From JANXSF01 sp043755435 (GTDB taxonomy: Bacteria > Acidobacteriota > Terriglobia > Bryobacterales > Bryobacteraceae): 64,000 nucleotides of DNA. Below the pieces are notes generated by a model. That model saw only the letters and a list, made by a program, of their open reading frames with translations, did no database searches and was not told the origin of the DNA. A program made the translations under genes and the position numbers. How positions within the stretch are numbered: position 1 is the first letter of the stretch; every line of letters starts with the position of its first letter. Location of the stretch: positions 1 through 64,000 of the forward strand of contig JAYUSZ010000059.1 in assembly GCA_043755435.1 (NCBI GenBank), in the 5' to 3' direction. Positions 17,125 to 25,395 of this stretch are shown here, piece by piece.

Positions 17125-18303
17125 ATGGATATCAATACGAAAGCGGTCCATATCGGCGATCGCCGTAAGCCCGGCGCATACGTTCCCGTAACCACGCCGA
17201 TCTACACAGCGGCAACCTATCTTTACGAAAACGTCGAAACCCTGGACAAAGTGTTCGCCCATGAACAGGAAGGCTACGCCTACGCCCGGTACGACAGTCC
17301 AAATAATTCGGGATTGGAAGAATTGTGTTCAGCATTTGAAAACGGCCACGGTGCCCTGGCTTGTGCCTCAGGCATGGCAGCTCTGCAGTTGGCGCTGTCC
17401 GCCGCTTTGATTGACCGCCGCAAACATATTCTTGCAGCCAGTGCCCTCTATGGTGCCACCATCAACTTGCTGATGAATGTGATGGCTCCTTTCGGTGTGG
17501 AAATTAGTTTCGTTGACATCACCGATCTGGCCGCACTCGAAGAAGCAATTCTCGAAAACAAACCCGGTTGCATCTTGATGGAAACCATTTCCAATCCACT
17601 GTTGCGGGTTGGGGACATTGCAAAAATTGCAGTACTTGCGCGCGCCAATAACGTGGCTCTAATCGTTGACAATACTTTCGCCTCACCCATGATTGTGCGC
17701 CCTCTCGATCTCGGCGCTCACATCGTGGTGCATAGCCTAACCAAGTATCTTTCCGGCCACGGAGACAGCATGGGTGGTGTGATTATCACCGACGCTGAGC
17801 ATTTCGAGGTTATCCGCTCCCTATCTCGTACCTACGGCCCAATCCTCGGTCCCTTTGAAAGTTACCTCTGCTTCCGTGGAATGAAAACCTTTCCGTTGAG
17901 AATGGAAAGGCATTGCGCCAATGCCATTGAGGTGGCTCGATACTTGGAAAAGCATCCAGCCGTTGAGCGTGTCCACTTCCCGGATCAGCAGGATCACCCA
18001 GACAAGGAAACCATTGCCCGCCAGTTTACCCGAGGCATTTATGGCGGCATTGTCACATTTCTTGTGAAGTCTGCGGCAAAGCAGGACATCATGAATTTCA
18101 TGGACCGGCTGAAGCTCGTCGTGCGAGGTACATCACTTGGTGATGTCCATAGCTTGATGCTTTACCCGCTGATCGCGTCCCATCGGGATCTTTCCCCCAA
18201 GCAGCGTCAACGCCAGGGTATTCACGATAATCTCGTGCGCCTCTCAGTCGGCATTGAATCGGCCGCTGACATTTGTGCCGATCTTGATCAGGCCCTGCGG
18301 TAA
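17125..18303 (+). CDS. Trans-sulfuration family PLP enzyme (cystathionine synthase/lyase type)
   Basis: A Cys/Met-metabolism PLP-dependent enzyme of about 392 residues. Motifs: TPIYTAATYLYEN, YARYDSPNN, CASGMAALQLALSA, METISNPLLRVGDI, IVDNTFASP and HSLTKYLSGHGDSMGG with the PLP Lys in SLTKYLSGHGD. The C-terminal HDNLVRLSVGIESAADI is standard. Cystathionine gamma-synthase, cystathionine gamma-lyase, methionine gamma-lyase and O-acetylhomoserine sulfhydrylase share these motifs, so the substrate is unresolved. GTG 17119 (overlapping the cysS stop) and ATG 17125 are both possible starts. The stop abuts the methyltransferase ATG with no gap. Confidence 0.88.
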   Translation: MDINTKAVHIGDRRKPGAYVPVTTPIYTAATYLYENVETLDKVFAHEQEGYAYARYDSPNNSGLEELCSAFENGHGALACASGMAALQLALSAALIDRRKHILAASALYGATINLLMNVMAPFGVEISFVDITDLAALEEAILENKPGCILMETISNPLLRVGDIAKIAVLARANNVALIVDNTFASPMIVRPLDLGAHIVVHSLTKYLSGHGDSMGGVIITDAEHFEVIRSLSRTYGPILGPFESYLCFRGMKTFPLRMERHCANAIEVARYLEKHPAVERVHFPDQQDHPDKETIARQFTRGIYGGIVTFLVKSAAKQDIMNFMDRLKLVVRGTSLGDVHSLMLYPLIASHRDLSPKQRQRQGIHDNLVRLSVGIESAADICADLDQALR

Positions 18304-19221
18304 ATGCCTGCGCCTCGCAATCGGACCATTCGTTTAACCAAAGCGGATCAAAGCCGGTTTCGCGCGCGACTGGCAAAATTGAAGGCTCCTGCCACTATAG
18401 CCGACGTGGAAAACAAAACCATCCATCAGGATCTGTTTTCCGTTCTGCCGTACCTTCCTGCGGCCTGCGCCGACCTGATTTTTGTAGATCCGCCATACAA
18501 TCTGGATAAAGCCTTCGGAACATCTACTTTCAAAGCACGCACCCTCGACGCATATGCGGAGTGGCTGGAATCCTGGCTGCCCGCGCTGCTGCGAACCGCA
18601 AAGCCGGAAGCTACTGTCTATTTGTGCGGCGACTGGCGATCCTCCCCTGCCCTGCACCAAGTTGCAGCGAAGTATCTGACCATTCGAAATCGAATTACCT
18701 GGGAACGCGAAAAGGGTCGCGGTGCTTCTCGCAACTGGAAAAACGCCAGCGAAGATATTTTTTTCTGTACTTGTTCCAAACAATATTCGTTCAACGTGGA
18801 TGCAGTAAAACTGCGCCGCCAAGTACGTGCCCCTTATCGCGATCGCAACGGCGAACCGAAAGACTGGCAAGCCACAGAAAAGGGAAACTATCGCGATACC
18901 TATCCATCCAACCTCTGGACAGACGTAACCGTACCATTCTGGTCGATGGCCGAAAATACGGAACATCCCGCCCAGAAACCAGAAAAGTTATTAGCCAAGT
19001 TGATTCTTGCCAGCACTCGCGAAGGCGATCTGGTCCTCGATCCTTTTCTAGGATCTGGAACCACCAGCGTTGTTGCGAAAAAATTGGAACGCCGTTGGAT
19101 TGGAATTGAACAGAATCGTAATTACTGTATGCTGACCGAAAAGCGTCTGGAAATGGCCGGCCTCGATCCAAGCGTGCAAGGATACGAAGAAGGAGTTTTC
19201 TGGGAACGAAATTCCGGTTAA
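18304..19221 (+). CDS. Site-specific DNA methyltransferase, beta-class (orphan)
   Basis: A 305-residue amino-methyltransferase that uses S-adenosylmethionine to methylate adenine (N6) or cytosine (N4) in DNA. Motif IV is DLIFVDPPYNLDKAF near residue 60, and the SAM-binding motif I, DPFLGSGTTSVVAKK, lies near the C-terminus. This catalytic-before-cofactor order defines the beta class. NTEHPAQKPEKLLAKLI precedes motif I. No restriction endonuclease is next to it; the neighbours are sulfur metabolism and an amidohydrolase. It begins at the base after the PLP-enzyme stop. The CcrM-type C-terminal extension is absent. Recognition site unknown. Confidence 0.88.
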   Translation: MPAPRNRTIRLTKADQSRFRARLAKLKAPATIADVENKTIHQDLFSVLPYLPAACADLIFVDPPYNLDKAFGTSTFKARTLDAYAEWLESWLPALLRTAKPEATVYLCGDWRSSPALHQVAAKYLTIRNRITWEREKGRGASRNWKNASEDIFFCTCSKQYSFNVDAVKLRRQVRAPYRDRNGEPKDWQATEKGNYRDTYPSNLWTDVTVPFWSMAENTEHPAQKPEKLLAKLILASTREGDLVLDPFLGSGTTSVVAKKLERRWIGIEQNRNYCMLTEKRLEMAGLDPSVQGYEEGVFWERNSG

Positions 19222-19289
19222 ACCCAAAGTCGCAGATTGATCCTCCCAAAGTCCGGAAATCGTGATTGGGATCTGCGAACATTGACGTT

Positions 19290-20489
19290 ATGCGGCGAAT
19301 TCTGAACCCTTGTTTCGGCCTACTAATTTCCTTATCTGTTTCGGCGCAAACATTGGTGCTCTCGGGAGGAACAATTTGGGTGAGTCCCACTGCAGAGCCA
19401 GTTCACAAAGGGACAGTCCTGATCGAAAACGGACGCATTGCGTCAGTTGAGCGCGGTCGCATTCGAGTGCCTCGCGGAGCACGTGTGCTCGATTGTTCGG
19501 GTCTAACGATCCTGGCTGGGTTCTGGAATAGCCACGTCCACTTCTTTGAGCGGAAGTGGGAAGACTCCACTGCAATCCCGGCGCAAGAACTCGAGCAGCA
19601 AGTCCAGTCAATGAGCACAAGATTCGGGTTTACTAGCGTTTTCGACATCGCGTCAACTGGGAACAATACCAGAAGCATCCGTGACCGGATCGAACGTCAC
19701 GAACTGCATGGACCCCGAATTCGCACTACAGGTGAAGCAATCGTAGCACCAGGTGCAGTTCCTCCGCCAAATATGCTTCGGATGATGGGGAACATGGTTT
19801 CCGCAAATCACGAGGTGACCAGCACCGATCAAGCAGAAGCGTCAGCGCGCTCACTTCTCAGCGCCGGCAGCGACGGTATCAAGATACACCTCCAACTCCC
19901 AATTGCCGAAGTTGTCATTCGGACGGTAGTTGACGAGGCGCATCGGGCTGGCAAACCTGTTTTCGTACATCCCAGCACCCGCGCTGACGTTCTAACTGCG
20001 GCGCGCTCAGGAGTGGACGTGCTCGCGCATACTACACCCTTTTCTGAATGGGATTCTTCCGTCGTGCCCGCGCTGTTGGACAAACGAGTGGCAATAACGC
20101 CGACGCTGACTTTGTGGCACTATGCTTTGAGGCACGGTCTTGTTTCAGTGCAAGATCGGGCCGTAAACCAGGCATTGGCTCAACTCAAAGCGTGGGCGAA
20201 TGCTGGGGGAACTGTCTTGTTCGGGAACGATCTGGGTGCTGTGGAATACGACCCCTCTCAAGAGTACGAACTGATGTCCAAGGCCGGGATGAGCTTTCGC
20301 CAAATTCTGGCGTCGCTCACAACTGCACCTGCGGAAAGATTCGGAGACGCCATACGCTTGGGAAAGGTTGCCAGAGGCTTTGCGGCTGATCTGGCAGTGG
20401 TGGAGGGCGATCCCAACTTGAACATCCGTGCTTTGACCGCAGTCCGGTACACGATTCGCGATGGGCAAATTGTGTACAAAGCGCGCTAA
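19290..20489 (+). CDS. Amidohydrolase family protein, secreted
   Basis: A 399-residue amidohydrolase-superfamily protein with a signal peptide (MRRILNPCFGLLISLSVSA). Motifs: LSGGTIWVSP (N-terminal sandwich), FWNSHVHFFE with the HxH pair, DGIKIHLQLP, VFVHPSTRADV, VDVLAHTTPF, LFGNDLGAVEY with the late Asp, and GKVARGFAADLAVVEGDP closing the sandwich. Similar to imidazolonepropionase/prolidase-type secreted amidohydrolases; substrate unknown. Start ATG 19290 gives the signal peptide. It is separated from the methyltransferase by 68 bp, and a degenerate dispersed repeat follows. Confidence 0.83.
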   Translation: MRRILNPCFGLLISLSVSAQTLVLSGGTIWVSPTAEPVHKGTVLIENGRIASVERGRIRVPRGARVLDCSGLTILAGFWNSHVHFFERKWEDSTAIPAQELEQQVQSMSTRFGFTSVFDIASTGNNTRSIRDRIERHELHGPRIRTTGEAIVAPGAVPPPNMLRMMGNMVSANHEVTSTDQAEASARSLLSAGSDGIKIHLQLPIAEVVIRTVVDEAHRAGKPVFVHPSTRADVLTAARSGVDVLAHTTPFSEWDSSVVPALLDKRVAITPTLTLWHYALRHGLVSVQDRAVNQALAQLKAWANAGGTVLFGNDLGAVEYDPSQEYELMSKAGMSFRQILASLTTAPAERFGDAIRLGKVARGFAADLAVVEGDPNLNIRALTAVRYTIRDGQIVYKAR

Positions 20490-20552
20490 CGTTTAATCGA
20501 GCTACCCAACCCTATATCAATTTGTCCGTTTTAGCAATTTCAAGAAAGCCAT

Positions 20553-20866
20553 CCACAACTCTTGTTCATCTCAATTTGCCTTCTTTTCAGCCACTTGCAA
20601 AAACGAAGCAGGTTTCACTTTCAAAACCTATGAGACTCTTTACACAGGAAGACAAATTGCTGGCCAGCAACTTCCCAAAAAGTCTAGTCCTCGAGGGAGA
20701 TTAACTCTTCTGGGGTTCTGAATCTAATCTGAATCTCAAACATGGCTGAGCACTGTGAATGAGAGCTGTAAAAAGCAGGCTGCTTGGGTAGCAGTCACAA
20801 GATGAAAGGAGGAACTCCAGTTGAAAAAGATTTGCAGTATATGTTCGCGAGGCTGTAGTACGTTTG
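20553..20866 (+). repeat. Degenerate ~310-bp dispersed repeat, copy A
   Basis: Fills most of the 390-bp gap between the convergent amidohydrolase and PaiB-like genes. It aligns by eye, in reverse orientation, with 59714-60030 over its whole length. The best block is TATGAGAC followed by ACAGGAAG.CAAATTGCTGG and CCAGCAACTTCCCAAA (about 20629-20680). Later matches include GTGAATG.GAGC, AAAAGCAG, CCAGTTGAA and TGTTCGCGA near 20855. The core TTGCTGGCCAGCAA is palindromic. A short open frame at 20522-20704 has no counterpart frame intact in copy B and is not supported as a gene. Nature unknown: decayed mobile element or structured non-coding unit. Confidence 0.75.
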
Positions 20867-20879
20867 CACGCAATTCAGG

Positions 20880-21485
20880 TTAGAGCAGATCCTGCATCAT
20901 CTCAGCAACGTGCTGATCCATCTGCGATTCACTGCTTTTCAAAGACCACATCACTCGGCCGCGATCTCCAATTGGGCGGTTCTGACTTAACTTGAATTTG
21001 CCTTCCATCGTTTCAATGGGCATTCGAAACGCAACAATGCCTTTGATCAAATTATCAATGTCCGGCGATTCCAAATCGAATCCCCAAGGATTTTCCCGGC
21101 CGGATTCGAACTGGCTAACAAGCCGCTGCAACAATTCCTTCACTGCAGTCGCCTCTGAAATCACCTGCGGCTTTCCAGTAATGTGAACAGCTGTGTAATT
21201 CCAAGTGGGCACGCTGTGTTCTGGATCTGCATACCAGGAAGGAGAGACGTACGCATGAGGACCATGGAAGATTGCCAAAGCACTGATACCAGCCTCAATA
21301 TCACGAGATTGCGGATTACCCCTTGCCAAGTGGGCAACCAAATTCCCGTCCTCCAAGAGCATTGGCAAATGGGAGGCAATCAAACCCTCAGCACCTTGGG
21401 TAATCAGCAGCCCAAAACTGTTCGACGCTGCAAACTGTCTTAGAACCTGTTCGTCTTGGATGCGGAAGTGTTCAGGAATGTACAC
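20880..21485 (-). CDS. PaiB-like FMN-binding split-barrel protein
   Basis: A 201-residue protein of the PaiB family (FMN-binding negative transcriptional regulator, or protease-synthase regulator in Bacillus). Typical features are MYIPEHFRIQDEQVLRQFA at the N-terminus, LITQGAEGLIASHLPMLLE, HGPHAYVSPSWYADPEHSVP, TWNYTAVHITGKPQ, and IEGMEG-like PIETMEGKFKLSQNR near the C-terminus. The fold is a split beta-barrel that usually binds flavin or heme. A regulatory role is only family annotation; no DNA-binding helix is evident. It is the last gene of a minus-strand run that starts with the pterin genes. Confidence 0.85.
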   Translation of the reverse strand: MYIPEHFRIQDEQVLRQFAASNSFGLLITQGAEGLIASHLPMLLEDGNLVAHLARGNPQSRDIEAGISALAIFHGPHAYVSPSWYADPEHSVPTWNYTAVHITGKPQVISEATAVKELLQRLVSQFESGRENPWGFDLESPDIDNLIKGIVAFRMPIETMEGKFKLSQNRPIGDRGRVMWSLKSSESQMDQHVAEMMQDLL

Positions 21486-21515
21486 TTTCGTAATTCTAGC
21501 GGAAATAAAACCCGA

Positions 21516-21878
21516 TTAGGCTTCCACTGGGACTGCTTCAAGAGTATGCGCCGCTTCGCTCATGTTCGAATAAGTCAAAGTGACCAAAGTTTTCTCAATA
21601 TTTTCGCCGGTTTCAATCATAGTGGCCAGATGTGCCGCTGCTAGCTTGGAACACCACGGATCCGATAGGACTCGCCCTGTTTCAGCACTCAACTTGAGGA
21701 GAAACGGGTGAGAAAGAGCTAGAACTTTTTCCTCGGCAATGTCGCCCGATTTGATCAGGAACTTTACATCCACTGCATCTGCATGGCGAATGGTGATGGC
21801 GTTTTGTTGCCAAAGGAACTCTACCTCCCAAACTGCACCGAAGGCGTCCGTGACTTTGAAATTGCGGTAATTCTCCAT
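21516..21878 (-). CDS. Conserved hypothetical protein
   Basis: A 120-residue soluble protein that I do not recognise. It begins MENYRNFKVTDAFGAVWEVE and has a beta-rich N-terminal half (WEVEFLWQQNAITIRHADAV) followed by helices and DPWCSKLAAAHLATMIETG. No signal peptide, membrane segment or metal motif. It lies 26 bp after folE and 30 bp before the PaiB-like gene on the same strand, with similar codon use, so it is probably real and co-transcribed. Confidence 0.65.
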   Translation of the reverse strand: MENYRNFKVTDAFGAVWEVEFLWQQNAITIRHADAVDVKFLIKSGDIAEEKVLALSHPFLLKLSAETGRVLSDPWCSKLAAAHLATMIETGENIEKTLVTLTYSNMSEAAHTLEAVPVEA

Positions 21879-21904
21879 GAACTACCATTGTAGCCAATTC
21901 TTGT

Positions 21905-22507
21905 CTAACCCTGAGAACGGGAGAGCGAAAGAAACTCTGCGCGAGTTTCCTTCGTTCTAAAAGCTCCCAACATGGAACTGGTTACCGTGCTTGAACATTG
22001 CTTTTCCACACCGCGCATCATCATGCAAAAGTGCTGAGCTTCAACAATCACGCCAACCCCTTTGGGCCGAGTTACTTCTTGAATTGCCTCGGCAATTTGG
22101 TGCGTCAACCTTTCCTGCACTTGCAGACGGCGAGCAAACATGTCGATGATCCTGGGAATTTTGCTCAAGCCAATAACCTTGCCTTCAGGAAGGTACGCCA
22201 CATGTACTTTTCCATAGAAGGGCAACATATGATGTTCGCAGAGGCTATAGAATTCAATGTCTTTAACAATGACCATTTCGTCATAATCAACATCAAACAA
22301 TGCATCGTTAACCAAGTCACCAAGGCTCTGGGTGTACCCTCGTGTCAGGTGTTGCATCGCTTTTTCAAAACGCAAAGGCGTCCGTAACAAACCGTCACGA
22401 TCTGGATCTTCGCCTAAGCTCACCAGCATCTTCCTAACTTGACCTGGAATGCCCATTGAGCCGGTTGTTTCGAGCTCTTCAATTTCTTGATGGATAGTTT
22501 CTCTCAT
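21905..22507 (-). CDS. folE: GTP cyclohydrolase I
   Basis: Converts GTP to 7,8-dihydroneopterin triphosphate, entry point to folate, queuosine and biopterin pathways. The 200-residue protein has Zn ligands Cys90, His93 and Cys161 (SLCEHHMLPF and EAQHFCMMMRGV), plus GKVIGLSKIPRI, QERLTHQIAEAI and the catalytic His in the EHH segment. Full length. It lies 4 bp downstream of the first PTPS gene and is co-directional with both, so the operon channels GTP to a PTPS product. Confidence 0.96.
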   Translation of the reverse strand: MRETIHQEIEELETTGSMGIPGQVRKMLVSLGEDPDRDGLLRTPLRFEKAMQHLTRGYTQSLGDLVNDALFDVDYDEMVIVKDIEFYSLCEHHMLPFYGKVHVAYLPEGKVIGLSKIPRIIDMFARRLQVQERLTHQIAEAIQEVTRPKGVGVIVEAQHFCMMMRGVEKQCSSTVTSSMLGAFRTKETRAEFLSLSRSQG

Positions 22508-22511
22508 ATCG

Positions 22512-22931
22512 TTATTGTTCTGATGACTGAATTACGAATTGGTTTCTCTTTGTTTCTTGAATCCGGATATCCAGAAGAGTGGGAAAGTGTACAGGCCAAA
22601 CAGCCAGCAGCCTTTCTTGTATCACTTCACCAAGCACTTCGGTGGTAGCCATTCTGTCCTTGAACTCAGCAATATCGTCGTTAATGTAACGATGATCAAG
22701 ATACTTCACCACCCGTTCCATTACAATTTCGTCCAAAGCCGCCAAGTCTACTACTCGCCCCGTAGAAGAATCAACTTCTCCCCTTACACCTATCTCCACT
22801 CGATAGTTATGACCATGACCATGCGGATTGTTGCACTTTCCGAACAACTGGTGATTTTGCTCGGCACTGAACTGCGGTACATTCAACCTGTGCGATGCAC
22901 AAAAATGGTAGGCACGTGTCAGCCGAATCAT
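22512..22931 (-). CDS. 6-pyruvoyl/6-carboxy-tetrahydropterin synthase paralogue 1 (catalytic Cys present)
   Basis: A 139-residue PTPS/QueD-family enzyme acting on dihydroneopterin triphosphate. Zinc ligands are His14 (CASHRL), His39 and His41 (NPHGHGHNY). The catalytic Cys33 is in FGKCNNPHGHGH, and the Asp79-His80 pair is in KYLDHRYI. A conserved Glu is in IRIQETKRN. The GKCNNP.GHGHNY string resembles animal PTPS as well as QueD, so the product could be 6-pyruvoyl- or 6-carboxytetrahydropterin. It overlaps the upstream paralogue by 4 bp and precedes folE by 4 bp. Confidence 0.9.
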   Translation of the reverse strand: MIRLTRAYHFCASHRLNVPQFSAEQNHQLFGKCNNPHGHGHNYRVEIGVRGEVDSSTGRVVDLAALDEIVMERVVKYLDHRYINDDIAEFKDRMATTEVLGEVIQERLLAVWPVHFPTLLDIRIQETKRNQFVIQSSEQ

Positions 22932-23344
22932 CCCCTGCCCCCGCGATATTCAACAAAACAATCATCGGTTTCGTAAAGTCGAACACAATCCAATTTCCCA
23001 GGTCCCGTCGAGAAATGAGGCTCCAGCCGTTTCCATATCTCAATGGCGATGTTCTCGGTGGTAGGAATTACTTTGTCGAAAGGAGGCACTTCAAAGTTTA
23101 GGTGCCGGTGGTCCATCGGCTCCACCACTTCCTGGTTCATGATGTCCTTCAGGTCCTTCAGGTCGTAAACCATTCCCGTAACAGGGTCTGGGGTACCAGC
23201 CAAAGTCACTTCAAGGACGAAATTGTGGCCGTGTCCTTTACCGTTTGCCGCTGGGCCATATAGGGCAAAATTCTGCTCATCGCTTAATGCTTCGTTGCGG
23301 CAAATGTGTGAGGCGGAAAATTCTGCGCGCCTGATTATTAACAT
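22928..23344 (-). CDS. PTPS-family paralogue 2 (catalytic Cys replaced)
   Basis: A 138-residue PTPS-fold protein, first gene of the pterin operon. Zn-ligand positions are kept: His13 (SASHIC) and His38/His40 (GKGHGHNF). The DH pair (VEPMDHRHL) and the late Glu (VRLYETDD) are also kept. The position equivalent to the catalytic Cys of paralogue 1 is Ala32 (LYGPAANGKGHGH). Segments such as DPVTGMVYDLKDLKDIM and PTTENIAIEIWKRLEPH look like eukaryotic PTPS. It may have altered chemistry or form mixed hexamers with paralogue 1; both are inference. Start ATG 23344 preferred; TTG 23353 also possible. Confidence 0.85.
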   Translation of the reverse strand: MLIIRRAEFSASHICRNEALSDEQNFALYGPAANGKGHGHNFVLEVTLAGTPDPVTGMVYDLKDLKDIMNQEVVEPMDHRHLNFEVPPFDKVIPTTENIAIEIWKRLEPHFSTGPGKLDCVRLYETDDCFVEYRGGRG

Positions 23345-23410
23345 AGGTTTCAATTCTTAGATGCGGCTCCTTACCCGAAGGTGCGAAAATCAAGGTTACC
23401 TTAAATTATC

Positions 23411-23935
23411 ATGCCTTCTTCATCGGACAAACTCTGGAATGGTTTGATGGCGGTTCTTCTGGCCGCCTTCTGCTACGTAATCTATGACTCGTTCACCGAA
23501 CGTTTGGTGGAAGTGGGTGACACCGGCCCTAACTTTTCCATCACAACCGACGCCGGAAAAAAAGTTACACGAGACAATTTTGGCGGCAAAATCCTAGTCC
23601 TCAACTTCTGGGCCTCCTGGTGCCAACCTTGTGTGGAGGAAATTCCGTCCCTCAATGAGCTACAAAAACAGTTGGGGCCAAGCGGTCTGGTTGTCCTAGG
23701 CATTTCAGTGGATAAGAACAAGAAGAGCTACGATCTTTTCCGCAAGCGGGCACGCTTAGTATTTGACACCTCTCTTGATTCCGAGGCCAACATCAGCGCC
23801 TCCTATGGGACGTTCAAATATCCGGAAACCTACATTATGGGTCCCGACGGAAAGGTAATTGAAAAGATCATCAGTAATCGCAACTGGGTAACAGATCCGG
23901 TTTTTGAACGGCTGAAAGGGCTACTAAAGCGATGA
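23411..23935 (+). CDS. TlpA/ResA-type membrane-anchored thioredoxin
   Basis: A 174-residue protein with one N-terminal membrane segment (LMAVLLAAFCYVIYDSF, residues 12-28) and a periplasmic thioredoxin fold. The redox motif is WASWCQPCVEEIP with Cys71 and Cys74. The AhpC/TSA-TlpA features DTGPNFSITTDAGKKV and FKYPETYIMGPDGKV (cis-Pro region PETY) are present. Such proteins reduce disulfides, for example in cytochrome c maturation; partner unknown here. It is divergent from the pterin operon by 66 bp and overlaps the following glcD-like gene by 4 bp. Confidence 0.9.
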   Translation: MPSSSDKLWNGLMAVLLAAFCYVIYDSFTERLVEVGDTGPNFSITTDAGKKVTRDNFGGKILVLNFWASWCQPCVEEIPSLNELQKQLGPSGLVVLGISVDKNKKSYDLFRKRARLVFDTSLDSEANISASYGTFKYPETYIMGPDGKVIEKIISNRNWVTDPVFERLKGLLKR

Positions 23936-25362
23936 TTCCCGCTGACGCATTTAAACAGCTTGAAGCGCTGGTGGGGTCGCAGAATCTGCTCACTTCATCC
24001 GAAGACTTGCGATTGTACGAATACGATGGCGGCGTGGATAAGCACAAACCCGAGGTGGTTGTCTTCCCGCGAACCACCGCGCATGTTTCCGGTATCGTCA
24101 AGATTGCCAATCAGTTCAACCTTCCATTCGTTGGTCGCGGAGCAGGAACCGGACTAAGCGGCGGCGCTATTCCCCGGGCTGGCGGCATCATGATCAATTT
24201 CGCCCGCATGAATCGTATTCTTGAAATCGATCTTGAAAACGAACGCGCCGTTGTCGAACCAGGAGTAGTGAATCTTGATATCACTTTGGCAGTGCAGGGA
24301 CAAAAATATTTTTACGCCCCTGACCCTTCCAGCCAACGCGCCTGCACAATTGGCGGCAACGTAGCTGAAAACGCCGGTGGGCCGCATACTTTGGCATATG
24401 GCGTAACAACCAATCATGTTCTTGGCCTAGAATTAGTGCTTCCCAACGGAGAAATTTATACAACCGGCGGCAAGGAAACCGATCAGCCCGGCTACGATCT
24501 GGTTGGACTATTCACGGGGTCGGAAGGCACCATGGGCTTGGTAACGAAAATTGTCATCCGCCTTATGCGCACTCCCGAAATGGTGAAAACCATGTTGGCT
24601 ATTTATGATTCTGCAGACGATGCCGGCAATACAATTGCCCTGATTACTTCCAGAGCTATCTTACCCGTGGCCGTAGAAATGCTGGATGGCGTTATGCTCC
24701 GCATGGTTGAAGAAGCAACTCACGCAGGCTATCCTCTGGACGCTGCCGCAGTTTTGCTAATGGAATTCGAAGGGCTGACTGAAGCTGTTGAAGACCAACT
24801 GGAACAGGTGCAACAAGCCTGCTTAGAAACCAAAGCCCGAGAAGTCCGGATTGCTAAAACCAGCGAAGAGCGTGACCTTTTATGGAAAGGCCGTAAGAAC
24901 GCCTTCGGTGCGGTAGGACGGGTGAGTCCTTTCTATTACGTGCAAGACGGAGTTGTACCAAGAGGAAAAATCGCCGTAACACTGCGGGAAATTCAAAAGA
25001 TCTCCGAAAGATACAGTTTAACCATCAGCAACATATTTCATGCTGGCGACGGCAACATGCACCCCATCATCCTCTTTGATGCCCGTAAGCCAGGTGAGCT
25101 AGAACGGGCGCAAAAAGCTGGTGATGATATCTTGATGTTCTGCATCAAAGTAGGAGGCACCATCACAGGTGAACATGGAGTGGGGATGGAAAAGACCGAA
25201 TTAATGTCGCATTTGTTCACGGAAGATTCTCTCCAGATGATTCGCAGCATCAAGCAGCTATTTGACCCAACTTGCCGTCTTAACCCGGACAAAGTTCTGC
25301 CCCTGGGTAAAGGTTGCATGGAAATCCACCAACGTCCGTTGACCACTTCCAATATGTTGTAG
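23932..25362 (+). CDS. FAD-linked oxidase, GlcD-type (glycolate/D-lactate dehydrogenase family)
   Basis: A 476-residue flavoprotein of the vanillyl-alcohol-oxidase fold. The FAD_binding_4 domain includes VVFPRTTAHVSGIVKIAN, FVGRGAGTGLSGGA, DPSSQRACTIGGNVAENAGG and GSEGTMGLVTKI. The C-terminal cap domain has YVQDGVVPRG, ISNIFHAGDGNMHPI and GGTITGEHGVGMEK. It most resembles glycolate oxidase subunit GlcD or D-lactate dehydrogenase. No GlcE or GlcF homologue is adjacent, so the electron acceptor is unclear. Overlap with the thioredoxin gene (ATGA) implies coupling. Confidence 0.92.
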   Translation: MIPADAFKQLEALVGSQNLLTSSEDLRLYEYDGGVDKHKPEVVVFPRTTAHVSGIVKIANQFNLPFVGRGAGTGLSGGAIPRAGGIMINFARMNRILEIDLENERAVVEPGVVNLDITLAVQGQKYFYAPDPSSQRACTIGGNVAENAGGPHTLAYGVTTNHVLGLELVLPNGEIYTTGGKETDQPGYDLVGLFTGSEGTMGLVTKIVIRLMRTPEMVKTMLAIYDSADDAGNTIALITSRAILPVAVEMLDGVMLRMVEEATHAGYPLDAAAVLLMEFEGLTEAVEDQLEQVQQACLETKAREVRIAKTSEERDLLWKGRKNAFGAVGRVSPFYYVQDGVVPRGKIAVTLREIQKISERYSLTISNIFHAGDGNMHPIILFDARKPGELERAQKAGDDILMFCIKVGGTITGEHGVGMEKTELMSHLFTEDSLQMIRSIKQLFDPTCRLNPDKVLPLGKGCMEIHQRPLTTSNML

Positions 25363-25395
25363 ATGTAAACTCACAAGTGGTTCTACACTTAAATT

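Noticed and set aside
20522..20704. 60-codon open frame downstream of the amidohydrolase
   Set aside because: It lies in the degenerate repeat, copy B does not preserve the same complete frame, and there is no Shine-Dalgarno.
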